Assembly (NCBI GenBank): GCA_022705425.1
Contig: JAKJEM010000007.1
Coordinates: 43,971-107,970, forward strand
DNA: 64,000 nucleotides
Origin: Planctomycetota bacterium
Lineage (GTDB): Bacteria; Planctomycetota; Brocadiia; CAIUPP01
Reading direction: 5' to 3'
Shown here: piece by piece, positions 38,389-46,286 of the stretch
Layout: the number at the start of each line of letters is the position of its first letter
How positions within the stretch are numbered: the stretch's first letter is position 1
The notes under the pieces: generated by a model
What the model saw: the letters and a program-made list of their open reading frames with translations, nothing else
Database searches by the model: none
Told to the model about the DNA's origin: nothing
Position numbers and translations under genes: made by a program

Positions 38389-39951
38389 ATGAGACCGCTC
38401 ATTGCCGTCCTCGCCACGCTCCTGCTGACGGCCCTTGCCGCGCCCCTCTCCGCCCTGCCGGTGGCCGGCGCCTATCCCTCGCGGAACAACGCCCTCGCCG
38501 CGCCCAGCGACCTGGAGCGCGAGGCGCTGGAACTCCTCCAGCGCGAGCGACGCCGCGCGGGGAACTTCCTGTTGGAGTGGGACCCCCTCCTCTCCGCCGT
38601 GGCGCGCGAGCATTCCCAGGACATGGCCGATCACAACTACGTCGAATACGTCTCCCCCCGCCTCGGCACGATCGAATACCGCATGCATCGCGCCGGGGTC
38701 TCCAGCGCCAACAACCGCAGCGTCATCTACCGCATCGGGGCCATGTCGGCCTTCGCGGCGGAAATCAAGCGCCAGCCCGTCGGCGCGGAGTCGGCCACGC
38801 ATGTCGGCATCGGCGTCGTCTCGAAGGGCGTGCTCCCGCGCGAGTTGTACATCACCATCCTGCTGCGCGAGAAACGTTCGACCCTCGAACCCTTCCCCAC
38901 CCTGCCCCTGCCGGGCCGCGCCTACCGGCTGGCCGGCGAACTGGACCCCGGCTTCTCGAAGCCGATGCTCGTCGTCACCACCCCCGACGGACGCGTGCGG
39001 GAGGAGAAGATCCCGCTGGGGCCGGGTAACCGCTTCGACACCACGGTGTCCTTCGACGCTGGGAACGGGAAATACGACGTGGAGATCACGGCGGAAGGCC
39101 GCCTGGGACCGGCGGTGCTCGACCTGATGCGCTGCTACGTCGGGACGCCCTACCCCGAGCCGGACACGACGGACCGCGCGGTGAAGACCCCCTCGAACCT
39201 GCGCCTGGCGGAGCGGATGATCTTCGACATGGTCAACCGCTCGCGGGCGGAGGCCGGCCTGGCCCCGCTGGAATACGATGATGCGCTGGCCGCCGTGGCG
39301 CGCGGACACAGCGCCGACATGCGCGCGAACCGCTTCTTCGCCCACGTGTCGCCGACCCACGGCGACCTGACCGACCGCATGAAGCGCGCGGGGATCAAGG
39401 GCCGGCGCTTCACGGAGAACATCGCCGCGAACGCCGACCTGGGTTCGGCGCACCGCGGCCTCATGGACAGCCCCGGCCACCGCAAGAACATCCTCGACCC
39501 GGAGGCCACGCGCCTCGGCGTCGGCATCGTCCTGGGGGAGGAGAAGCAGCTCTTCATCACCGAGAACTTCATGCAGGACTTCCTGGCGCACGACCCGGCA
39601 ACGGTGGCGGACGACTTCCTGCGCTCGGTCACCGCGGCGCGCGCCGCGCGGGGAATCCCGGCCCTGTCGCGCGACGCCACGCTCGACCGGATCGCGCGCG
39701 AGAACTCGGAGGCGATGTCGCGCGTCGGCAAGCTGACGCATGAGACCGCCCGCTCCGAGATGCAGAAGACGCGCCTGAACGTCCGCTTCGTTCAGATCGG
39801 CATCCTGCAGAGCATCGACCCGCCCAAGGCCGAGCAACTGGCCGAAACGCTCAAGGGCAAGTACTCCCTCGTCGGCGTCGGCGTCACCCAAAGCCAGGCC
39901 GCCGACGGCGAACGGATGCTCTGGACGACGGTGCTGATGGGCGAGAAATAG
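38389..39951 (+). CDS. Secreted protein with three CAP (SCP/PR1) domains
   Basis: A 520-residue exported protein with a signal peptide ending near LSALPVAGA. It has a degenerate CAP domain at ~40-165 (LLQRERRRAGN, AREHSQDMADHNYVEYVSP), a beta-sandwich linker at ~175-245, a fuller CAP domain at ~265-395 (MVNRSRAEAGLAPLEYDDAL, GHSADMRANRFFAHVSPTHG, SPGHRKNILDP) and a third degenerate one at ~405-515 (AARAARGIPALSRD, ENSEAMSRVGKLTHET). The middle domain keeps the two His and the acidic residues of the CAP cavity. Such domains bind sterols or other lipids or have unknown surface roles. No partner gene is adjacent. Confidence 0.8.
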   Translation: MRPLIAVLATLLLTALAAPLSALPVAGAYPSRNNALAAPSDLEREALELLQRERRRAGNFLLEWDPLLSAVAREHSQDMADHNYVEYVSPRLGTIEYRMHRAGVSSANNRSVIYRIGAMSAFAAEIKRQPVGAESATHVGIGVVSKGVLPRELYITILLREKRSTLEPFPTLPLPGRAYRLAGELDPGFSKPMLVVTTPDGRVREEKIPLGPGNRFDTTVSFDAGNGKYDVEITAEGRLGPAVLDLMRCYVGTPYPEPDTTDRAVKTPSNLRLAERMIFDMVNRSRAEAGLAPLEYDDALAAVARGHSADMRANRFFAHVSPTHGDLTDRMKRAGIKGRRFTENIAANADLGSAHRGLMDSPGHRKNILDPEATRLGVGIVLGEEKQLFITENFMQDFLAHDPATVADDFLRSVTAARAARGIPALSRDATLDRIARENSEAMSRVGKLTHETARSEMQKTRLNVRFVQIGILQSIDPPKAEQLAETLKGKYSLVGVGVTQSQAADGERMLWTTVLMGEK

Positions 39952-40114
39952 GCCGGCGACATTGCCGCGGTTCAGCCCGGCCCATTCACGAACCGCGTCG
40001 GTTCCTGAATAAGCCCGGTCGGGCGGCGACTCACGCCGCTTCGTCCGGGCCGCCCGTCAAGGCCGCCGGCGAGGACAGGATGAGGAAGAGGTGATATGAG
40101 TCGTGTGACCACTG

Positions 40115-40130
40115 GATGCCCATAGGCATC
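40115..40130 (+). repeat. Short inverted repeat before the nuclease-helicase gene
   Basis: GATGCC (40115-40120), loop CATA, GGCATC (40125-40130): a 6-base perfect stem about 30 bases upstream of ATG 40161. It could be an operator for the isolated gene that follows. Confidence 0.35.
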
Positions 40131-40160
40131 GCCGTGTGGGCCGAATGATCGGGAGACCGA

Positions 40161-42167
40161 ATGAGCAGCGGAGTGATGGTGTGTCTCGATGAGTTGGCCA
40201 AAGGGGATCGGGCGCAATTGCTGGGACGGTTGACCAGCGCTCTTGCCAAGCTCAACTTTGACGTGCAAAGGACTGCTCAGACGCGCTCGTGGGAAAACGA
40301 ACTGGCATTTCTTCAGCAGGTCGCGCAAACCCTCATTCAGCACGACAGGGCCTTCGCAACGTGGCATCTGCTGCTCGAGTACGAGATTCCGCGTCGCCAG
40401 AAACGTCCGGACGGCATCCTTCTCGACAGCGACATCATCTTCGTCATTGAGTTCAAGCTTGGTGAGTCAAGAGGCAGTGCGGGCGAGCGCTGGCAGGCGG
40501 AGGAATACGCACTGGACCTTCGTGATTTTCATGCGGGCAGCAACGAGAGAACCATCGTCCCAATACTATGCGTGGCACGGCAGTCGAACCAGGAACCTCT
40601 TCCAGTGAGCAATCGCGCGCGAAGAGTCTGGCCCGTCAGCTCATGCAGCACGCAGTCCCTCGCGGAGCATATCATTGATCTCTACACGCGGGCCCACGAC
40701 CGTGCGGGTCGGACCATCGACCCGCACGCATGGCATGGGGCGCCATACCGACCAACGCTGACCATCATCGAGGCAGCGGAACAGCTGTTCGAAAATCACA
40801 ACGTTCAGGAGATCTCGCATAGCTATGCAAGCAACCTGACCGAAACAACAGACGCTCTCGTAGAGCATGTGCGGGAAGCCCAGCGACTGCGCGAGCGACG
40901 CATTTGCTTTGTCACCGGCGTTCCTGGTGCCGGAAAGACCCTGACCGGTTTGAATGCCGTCCATGACCCCGCCCTTCGAAAGGAAGGCCGTCCGCCGGCC
41001 GTCTTTCTTTCGGGTAACGGCCCTTTGGTGAAGGTCATTCGGGCGGCGCTGGTCCGCAATGCCCAACGGCAAGGGGCATCGCGAAGGGACGCGTCGCACC
41101 GTGTCGGAGCGTTCATTCAGAATGTTCATGCCTTCTTGCGACACTACACGGCGCACCAGAGCGAGCTGCCGTTGGAGCATGTTGTGGTGTTCGATGAAGC
41201 CCAGCGCGCATGGAACATGGAGAAGATGCTGAAGGTACACCAGATCAGTTTATCCGAGCCCGCCCTTGTCCTCGATGTCATGGAGCGTTGCCGTGAGTGG
41301 TGTGTGTTGATCGCGTTGGTCGGCGGTGGGCAGGAAATCCACGAAGGCGAGGCCGGCTTGGCGGAGTGGGGGCGTACCCTTTCTAGGCGGACGCAGCCGT
41401 GGGTAGTGGTCGCGCCTGACGAAGCCCTGATGGGGGGGAGTAGCGTTTCAGGTCATCGGCTGTTTGCGGATGGCGCTACCCAACAGGTTGCCGTGCAACG
41501 AGATGGGCGGCTGCACCTGGACGTTTCAACGCGTTCCTGGCGCGCACACCGCTTCAATGAATGGGTCAACCGCGTGCTGTCTGTTCAGCCTGTCGAAGCG
41601 CACGGTCTTGTGGCGAGTTTTGGCGAGTTCCCGGTGGTCCGGACTCGCAGCCTTGCTCAAGCGCGGGACTGGTTGCGCGCGCATAGTCGGCTCGAGGAAA
41701 AGCGACGTTGCGGTCTCGTGGCAAGTTCTGGTGCCCTAAGACTCAGAGCATACGGCATAGAGCTCTCAACAGCGTTCCGTCGCGGCTATTCCTTCGAGGA
41801 GTGGTTTCTTGCACCCCCGGAGGATGTGCGCTCAAGTTTTCAGCTCGAAGTGGCAGGCACGGAGTTCGAAGTGCAGGGACTTGAGTTGGACTGGGTCGGG
41901 TTGTGTTGGGGGAACGACCTCCACATTAGCGCGACCAAACAATGGGAATTCAGGCGTTTCACGGGGAAACGGTGGACCCATGTTCGAGATGACGCAAAGA
42001 AGCAGTTCATGCTGAACAAGTATCGTGTCCTTCTGACACGCGCGCGGCAGGGCGTGGTGCTTTGGGTGCCGTCGGGCATGGCGGAGGACCCCACCCTTGA
42101 TCCACGCGAGTTTGACGCGGTATACGAGTATCTGGGAGAGTGCGGAGTACCGGAGTTGCTGCCCTGA
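40161..42167 (+). CDS. Nuclease-helicase protein: PD-(D/E)XK-like N-terminus plus DUF2075 (SLFN group-3-type) helicase
   Basis: A 668-residue cytoplasmic protein. Residues ~45-130 carry RPDGILL and VIEFKLG (D84, E97, K99), the D...ExK core of PD-(D/E)XK nucleases. The helicase part has Walker A GVPGAGKT (253-260), Walker B VVVFDEAQ (DEAQ at 345-348) and a C-terminal NKYRVLLTRARQGVVLWVP motif VI, as in DUF2075/Schlafen group-3-like SF1 proteins. Members occur in phage-defence and mobile regions. G+C is visibly lower than in neighbours (TTT, AAT and GAA codons are common) and it is flanked by unusual non-coding DNA, suggesting transfer. ATG 40161 has GGGAG. Function is unproven. Confidence 0.75.
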   Translation: MSSGVMVCLDELAKGDRAQLLGRLTSALAKLNFDVQRTAQTRSWENELAFLQQVAQTLIQHDRAFATWHLLLEYEIPRRQKRPDGILLDSDIIFVIEFKLGESRGSAGERWQAEEYALDLRDFHAGSNERTIVPILCVARQSNQEPLPVSNRARRVWPVSSCSTQSLAEHIIDLYTRAHDRAGRTIDPHAWHGAPYRPTLTIIEAAEQLFENHNVQEISHSYASNLTETTDALVEHVREAQRLRERRICFVTGVPGAGKTLTGLNAVHDPALRKEGRPPAVFLSGNGPLVKVIRAALVRNAQRQGASRRDASHRVGAFIQNVHAFLRHYTAHQSELPLEHVVVFDEAQRAWNMEKMLKVHQISLSEPALVLDVMERCREWCVLIALVGGGQEIHEGEAGLAEWGRTLSRRTQPWVVVAPDEALMGGSSVSGHRLFADGATQQVAVQRDGRLHLDVSTRSWRAHRFNEWVNRVLSVQPVEAHGLVASFGEFPVVRTRSLAQARDWLRAHSRLEEKRRCGLVASSGALRLRAYGIELSTAFRRGYSFEEWFLAPPEDVRSSFQLEVAGTEFEVQGLELDWVGLCWGNDLHISATKQWEFRRFTGKRWTHVRDDAKKQFMLNKYRVLLTRARQGVVLWVPSGMAEDPTLDPREFDAVYEYLGECGVPELLP

Positions 42168-42653
42168 AGTTTCGGGAGTGGGTATTCTGTGACTTTCGGG
42201 TGACTCCTGGGACAAGAAGACCCATTCTGCTTGACGATGCCATCGAGAGAGCGTCGGGTTTCGGGGTGAGTGGAATGGCGCGGGGTGTCTTCTGAGGCGG
42301 CGCGTCGGCACTGCCGGGCGCGTTGGCAGGGGCCGAGGACATCGCGCCGGTGTGGTCTTGGTATTCAGTGGTATTCAGGGGACATAAGATCTATAGCGAG
42401 GGTTCAGGGTTCTAAACAAGACACGGGACATAAGACCTATGTGAGCCTGCCCGAAGGCCCATTACCCCTATCATCCATCAGCGCAAGCGGTTCTGACAAG
42501 TCACCCGTTGTCCCAAGTCGCGGAGGGTTCGTGATCGCAGTTGCGTTCCCTCCACCCCGATACACCATCGAGCGGCGTAAGCTCGCCGTGCAGACGCCCG
42601 GCAAACGCTATGTGCGTCCGGGGACGTTGCAGCGATAGCCCGTCGCGCAGCCC
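42168..42653. other. 486-base non-coding stretch with short repeats
   Basis: No credible gene is seen; open frames here lack sites and family-like sequence. It holds two tandem pairs: TGGTATTCAG at 42359-42368 and 42369-42378, and GGGACATAAGATCTAT (42379-42394) versus GGGACATAAGACCTAT (42425-42440), 15 of 16 bases alike. G+C is lower than in the flanking genes up to ~42530. It could be the remains of a mobile or REP-like element. Confidence 0.5.
42379..42440 (+). repeat. Imperfect 16-base direct repeat, 46-base period
   Basis: The two copies (42379-42394, 42425-42440) differ at one base. They follow a tandem 10-base repeat. This pattern resembles short extragenic repeats linked to RAYT-type transposases, but no transposase is visible. 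Confidence 0.5.
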
Positions 42654-43910
42654 CTATGCTCCGGTCAGCGCGCTTCGCACGCCGTCCACCAGCCGGGCGA
42701 CCTCTGCCTCGCCGTGCGCCGCAGAGAGGAAGCAGGCCTCCAATGGCGAGGGGGCGAGCAGCACCCCCGCACCCAGCAGCCGCGCGAAGCACCGCTGAAA
42801 GCGCCGGCGGTCGGTGGCGCGCGCGGAGGACGCATCCGTGACGGGCCTCGCGGTGAAGAAGAGCGAGAACATGGAGCCCACCCGGTTGACCTGAAGGGCC
42901 GCCCCGGTCTCCCCTGCGGCGTCGCGCAGGTCCCGCTCCAGCCGCGCGCCGAGCGCCTCGAGGGCAGCCCACGGATCCAGCGCGAGGAGCGTTTCGATGG
43001 CCGCCAGTCCCGCCGCCACGACCACGGGATTCCCCGCCATCGTGCCGGCGTGGTACACGTCCCCCTCCGGCGCCAGGCGCGCCATGATCTCGCGCCGCCC
43101 GCCCACGGCCCCCGCCGGCAGTCCGCCACCGATGATCTTCCCGAAGATCGTCAGGTCGGGCCGAACGCCGTACCGTTCCTGGGCGCCGCCGCGCGCCACG
43201 CGGAAGCCGGTGATGACCTCGTCGAAGATCAACAGCGCGCCGAAACGGTCGCACAGGAGACGCAGTTCCTCCAGGAAGCCCGGCTGCGGCGGAACGACGC
43301 CGATATTGCCGAGGACAAGCTCGACCAGGGCGCAGGCCGGCGGGCCTCCGGGGGTGTCGAAGAAGGCCCGCGCGGAGGATGGGTCGTTGAAGCGCCCGAC
43401 GCGCAACGCCCCGGACAAGGCGGGCAGAAGCCCGGCGCTGGAGGTCAGGCCGGAACCGGGGCCGCCGAGCAGCGCGTCGCCGTGCCCGTGATAGGCGCCG
43501 TCGAACAGGAGGACGGCCTCCCGCCCGGTGCACGCGCGCGCCAGCCGCAGGGCCGTCATGGCAGCCTCAGTGCCCGAGGTGGTCATGCGAAGACGCTCCA
43601 CCGACGGGACGGCCTCCCGGATGAGCCGTGCCAGGCGGACCTCCCCCTCCGTGGTCAGCCCGAAGGCACTTCCGGCAGCCGCGGCGCGCCGCACGGCCTC
43701 CGTCACGGCGGGGTGGGCATGGCCGAGAATCACGGCGCCCCAGGCCATCAGGAAGTCGGCGTAGCGGCGGCCCTCCGTGTCCGTGATCCACGCGCCCTGC
43801 GCGCTGCGCGCGATGAGCGGGGGCGTCCCGGTGCTGCGGAAGGAGCGCGCGGGGCTGTTGACGCCGCCGGCCAGGACCTCCTGCGCCTCCGCCGTCAGGT
43901 CTCGATCCAT
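42654..43910 (-). CDS. hemL: Glutamate-1-semialdehyde 2,1-aminomutase
   Basis: A 418-residue PLP enzyme that turns glutamate-1-semialdehyde into 5-aminolevulinate. Marks include GGVNSPARSF, the TTSGTEAAMTALRLARA helix, FDGAYHGHGD, LLIFDEVITGFRV (Asp that holds PLP) and TIFGKIIGGGLPAGA with K258 as the Schiff-base lysine. MAGNPV and a normal C-terminus complete it. It overlaps hemB by 16 bases (43895-43910), so translation is probably coupled. It is the last gene of the sulfur/siroheme set and supplies the substrate for HemB directly upstream. Confidence 0.95.
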   Translation of the reverse strand: MDRDLTAEAQEVLAGGVNSPARSFRSTGTPPLIARSAQGAWITDTEGRRYADFLMAWGAVILGHAHPAVTEAVRRAAAAGSAFGLTTEGEVRLARLIREAVPSVERLRMTTSGTEAAMTALRLARACTGREAVLLFDGAYHGHGDALLGGPGSGLTSSAGLLPALSGALRVGRFNDPSSARAFFDTPGGPPACALVELVLGNIGVVPPQPGFLEELRLLCDRFGALLIFDEVITGFRVARGGAQERYGVRPDLTIFGKIIGGGLPAGAVGGRREIMARLAPEGDVYHAGTMAGNPVVVAAGLAAIETLLALDPWAALEALGARLERDLRDAAGETGAALQVNRVGSMFSLFFTARPVTDASSARATDRRRFQRCFARLLGAGVLLAPSPLEACFLSAAHGEAEVARLVDGVRSALTGA

Positions 43911-44866
43911 CGGGCGACCTCCTCGGCGTAGTAGGTGATGACGGCGTCGGCCCCGGCGCGCTTGATAGCCGTCACCGCTTCGAGGACGGCCGGGCGCTCG
44001 GCAAAGGCCCCGGCCTGCGCCGCGCGCTTGAGCATGGCGTATTCGCCGCTGACCTGGTAGGCCATCAGCGGCAGGCGCGTCGCCTCGCGCAGCCGCGCCA
44101 GGATATCCAGGCAGGGCAGGGCCGGCTTCACCATCAGCCAGTCCGCCCCCTCGGCTTCATCCAGAAGGGCGTCGCGCAGCGCGGCGCGCCCGTTGGCCGG
44201 GTCAAGCTGATACGCCTGCCGGTCGCCGGACTGCGGGGCGGAGTGCGCCGCGTCGCGAAAGGGTCCGTAGAAGACGGAAGCGAACTTCGCCGCGTAGGCC
44301 AGGACGGCCGTTTCGGCGAAGCCGGCCTGATCGAGCGCGCCGCGCACAGCGGCAACCTGACCGTCCATCATCGCCGAGGGCGCCACCACGTCCGCCCCGG
44401 CGGCGGCGTGTGCTGCGGCCATGGCGCCGAGCGCCTTCAGCGTGGGGTCGTTCGCCACCGCCCCGGCGCCATCGAGGAGGCCGCAATGTCCGTGGCGGGT
44501 CCAGGCGCAGAGACATACGTCGGTGATGACGGGCAGATGCGGCGCGGCTTGCTTCACGGCGCGTACCGCGCGCGGAACAAGGCCCTCCGGGTCGGCGGCG
44601 ACGCGCCCGTCGGCGTCCTTGTCGCCGGCCTCCGGCACGCCGAAGATCAGGAGCGCGCCGACCTTCAATGCCGCCGCGCGCGCGGCCAGCAGGTCGCACG
44701 ACATCCGCTCGACGCCGGGCAGGGCCGCCACCGCCTCGCGCCGGTTCGCGCCCTCGACCACAAAGACGGGCAGGACCAGATCCTTCGGCGAGAGGGTCGT
44801 CTCGCGCGCCAGGCGGCGGAGTCCCTCCGTCCGGCGGAGCCGTCTCGATCTCGATGCCGGAAACAT
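43895..44866 (-). CDS. hemB: Porphobilinogen synthase
   Basis: A 323-residue cytoplasmic enzyme joining two 5-aminolevulinates into porphobilinogen. It has RRTEGLRRLARETTLSPKDL at the start, a zinc-type cysteine cluster in TDVCLCAWTRHGHCG (C118, C120, C128), the YAAKFASVFYGPFRDAAHSAP block (K194) and WLMVKPALPCLDIL with the second active-site lysine K247. ATG 44866 follows the upstream stop by one base (TAG-T-ATG) and has GGAGGGAGG upstream. Placed between the uroporphyrinogen-forming fusion genes and hemL. Confidence 0.96.
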   Translation of the reverse strand: MFPASRSRRLRRTEGLRRLARETTLSPKDLVLPVFVVEGANRREAVAALPGVERMSCDLLAARAAALKVGALLIFGVPEAGDKDADGRVAADPEGLVPRAVRAVKQAAPHLPVITDVCLCAWTRHGHCGLLDGAGAVANDPTLKALGAMAAAHAAAGADVVAPSAMMDGQVAAVRGALDQAGFAETAVLAYAAKFASVFYGPFRDAAHSAPQSGDRQAYQLDPANGRAALRDALLDEAEGADWLMVKPALPCLDILARLREATRLPLMAYQVSGEYAMLKRAAQAGAFAERPAVLEAVTAIKRAGADAVITYYAEEVARWIET

Positions 44867-44867
44867 A

Positions 44868-46286
44868 CTATCCTCCCTCCTGAGCCGCCTGTCCGGGCGC
44901 CTCGACGATACGCGCGCCCGCAACGCCGGCGGCGTCCAACGTGCGCCGGGTGGCTTGGCCGATGCACCACGCCTCCCGCGCAAACGCCCCCTCCCCGTAA
45001 GCCGCGCTGAAGGCGCGCACGCCGGAGGGGCTGAGAAAGAAGACGACGTCGTGCCCAGGCAGGGGGCGGCCCAGCGCGGGGTTGGGAACCACGCGATGCA
45101 GCGCGAGGCGGACGACCTCCGCCCCCTCCTGGAGCAACCTCGACTCGAGGTCGCGCGGGGCGTGAGTGCCCTGCACCAGCAGGATGCGCCGGCCCTTCAT
45201 TGCGCCCACGGCGGCCAGAATCCCCTCCGAGCCGCCGGGCTGTCCCGTCGCGTCGGCCCGCAGTCCATAGTCCCGCAAACGAAGGGCCGTTCCGCCGCCG
45301 GCCGCGATGATCCGCGCCCCCGCCAGCGCGCGCGCGTCCGCGCACGCCCCTTCGATGGCGGCCATCAAGGAGACGACGCCGACCCGGCTGGTGAAGATGA
45401 CGTCCTGGAAGCGCCCCGCGCGCAGTCCGGCGACGACACCCGGCGCGCGCGCAAGGCCCGCAGGATCGGGTTCGACGACCAGTGCGGGCCAATGCAGGAT
45501 GCGCCCCAGCGCGCGGAAGTTCGTCGGATCAAGCCCGGTGAAGAGGATCGTCGGGCGATGCCCCTCGCCAATGCGGTCCTCCGCCGCCCGCCCCACGACC
45601 AGCAGCGCGGGAGAGGACGCCCCGACCGCGCGAGCGGCGGACGCGATTCCTTCCAGCCGGGCGCGCGTCTCGCGTTCCCATGGCAGGCCGGCACGTTCGA
45701 TCAGCGCGCAGGGGGTCTGCGGGGGCCATCCCTCCGCCTGAAGGCGCGTCGTGGCATTTTCGATCGCGCCGACGGCCATGAAGAGCACCAGGGTGTCGGC
45801 GCGCGGAAAGGAGGCCGCCTGCACGCCGCCGGACTCGACCGCCGTGGCAAAGGCGAAGGACCGCGCGCGCCCGCGCCGCGTCAGCGCCAGTCCCGCCCCC
45901 GCAGGCCCGGCCAGACCGGCGCTGATGCCGGGGATCACCTCGCAGGGCGTGCTGCGCGCCGCCAGGAAGTCCGCCTCCTCGAAGCCGCGCCCGAAGACGA
46001 AGGGATCGCCGCTCTTGACGCGCGCGACGGTCCGGCCCTCGGCGGCGAGACGGGCCAGGCGTTCGTTGATCGCCCCCTGTTCGGCGTCGTGACGCCGGGG
46101 AAGGCGAATGACCTCCTTGCCCGCCAGGGAGAGGCCCGCGTCGTCGAAGAAGTCCTCGGGGAGCAGGTCGTCCACCAGGAGGATTTCGGCCTCGCGCAGC
46201 GCGCGAAGAGCGCGCAGGGTCAGCAGATCCGCCGCGCCCGGTCCCGCGCCGATCAGATAGACCTTTCCGGACTGCGGCGCGCTCAT
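44868..46286 (-). CDS. Fused uroporphyrinogen-III C-methyltransferase / uroporphyrinogen-III synthase
   Basis: A 472-residue two-domain protein. Residues 1-~240 are a CobA/SUMT methyltransferase: VYLIGAGPGAADLLTLRA, ARVKSGDPFVFGRG (usual form KGGDPF; here Lys-Ser-Gly), EVIPGISAGLAGPAGAGLALT and a LVLFMAVG segment. It adds two SAM methyl groups to give precorrin-2. Residues ~245-465 are a HemD-type uroporphyrinogen-III synthase (LFTGLDPTNF, VIFTSRVGVVSLMAAI, GRRILLVQG, VVFFLSPSGVRAF, CIGQATRRTLDAAGV). CobA-HemD fusions are known in several phyla. The ATGA overlap with the SirC-HemA-HemC gene suggests coupled translation. Confidence 0.92.
   Translation of the reverse strand: MSAPQSGKVYLIGAGPGAADLLTLRALRALREAEILLVDDLLPEDFFDDAGLSLAGKEVIRLPRRHDAEQGAINERLARLAAEGRTVARVKSGDPFVFGRGFEEADFLAARSTPCEVIPGISAGLAGPAGAGLALTRRGRARSFAFATAVESGGVQAASFPRADTLVLFMAVGAIENATTRLQAEGWPPQTPCALIERAGLPWERETRARLEGIASAARAVGASSPALLVVGRAAEDRIGEGHRPTILFTGLDPTNFRALGRILHWPALVVEPDPAGLARAPGVVAGLRAGRFQDVIFTSRVGVVSLMAAIEGACADARALAGARIIAAGGGTALRLRDYGLRADATGQPGGSEGILAAVGAMKGRRILLVQGTHAPRDLESRLLQEGAEVVRLALHRVVPNPALGRPLPGHDVVFFLSPSGVRAFSAAYGEGAFAREAWCIGQATRRTLDAAGVAGARIVEAPGQAAQEGG

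Noticed and set aside
42270-42638. A 122-codon frame in the repeat-rich gap
   Set aside because: No ribosome site, low-complexity composition, spans the direct repeats; not a credible gene.
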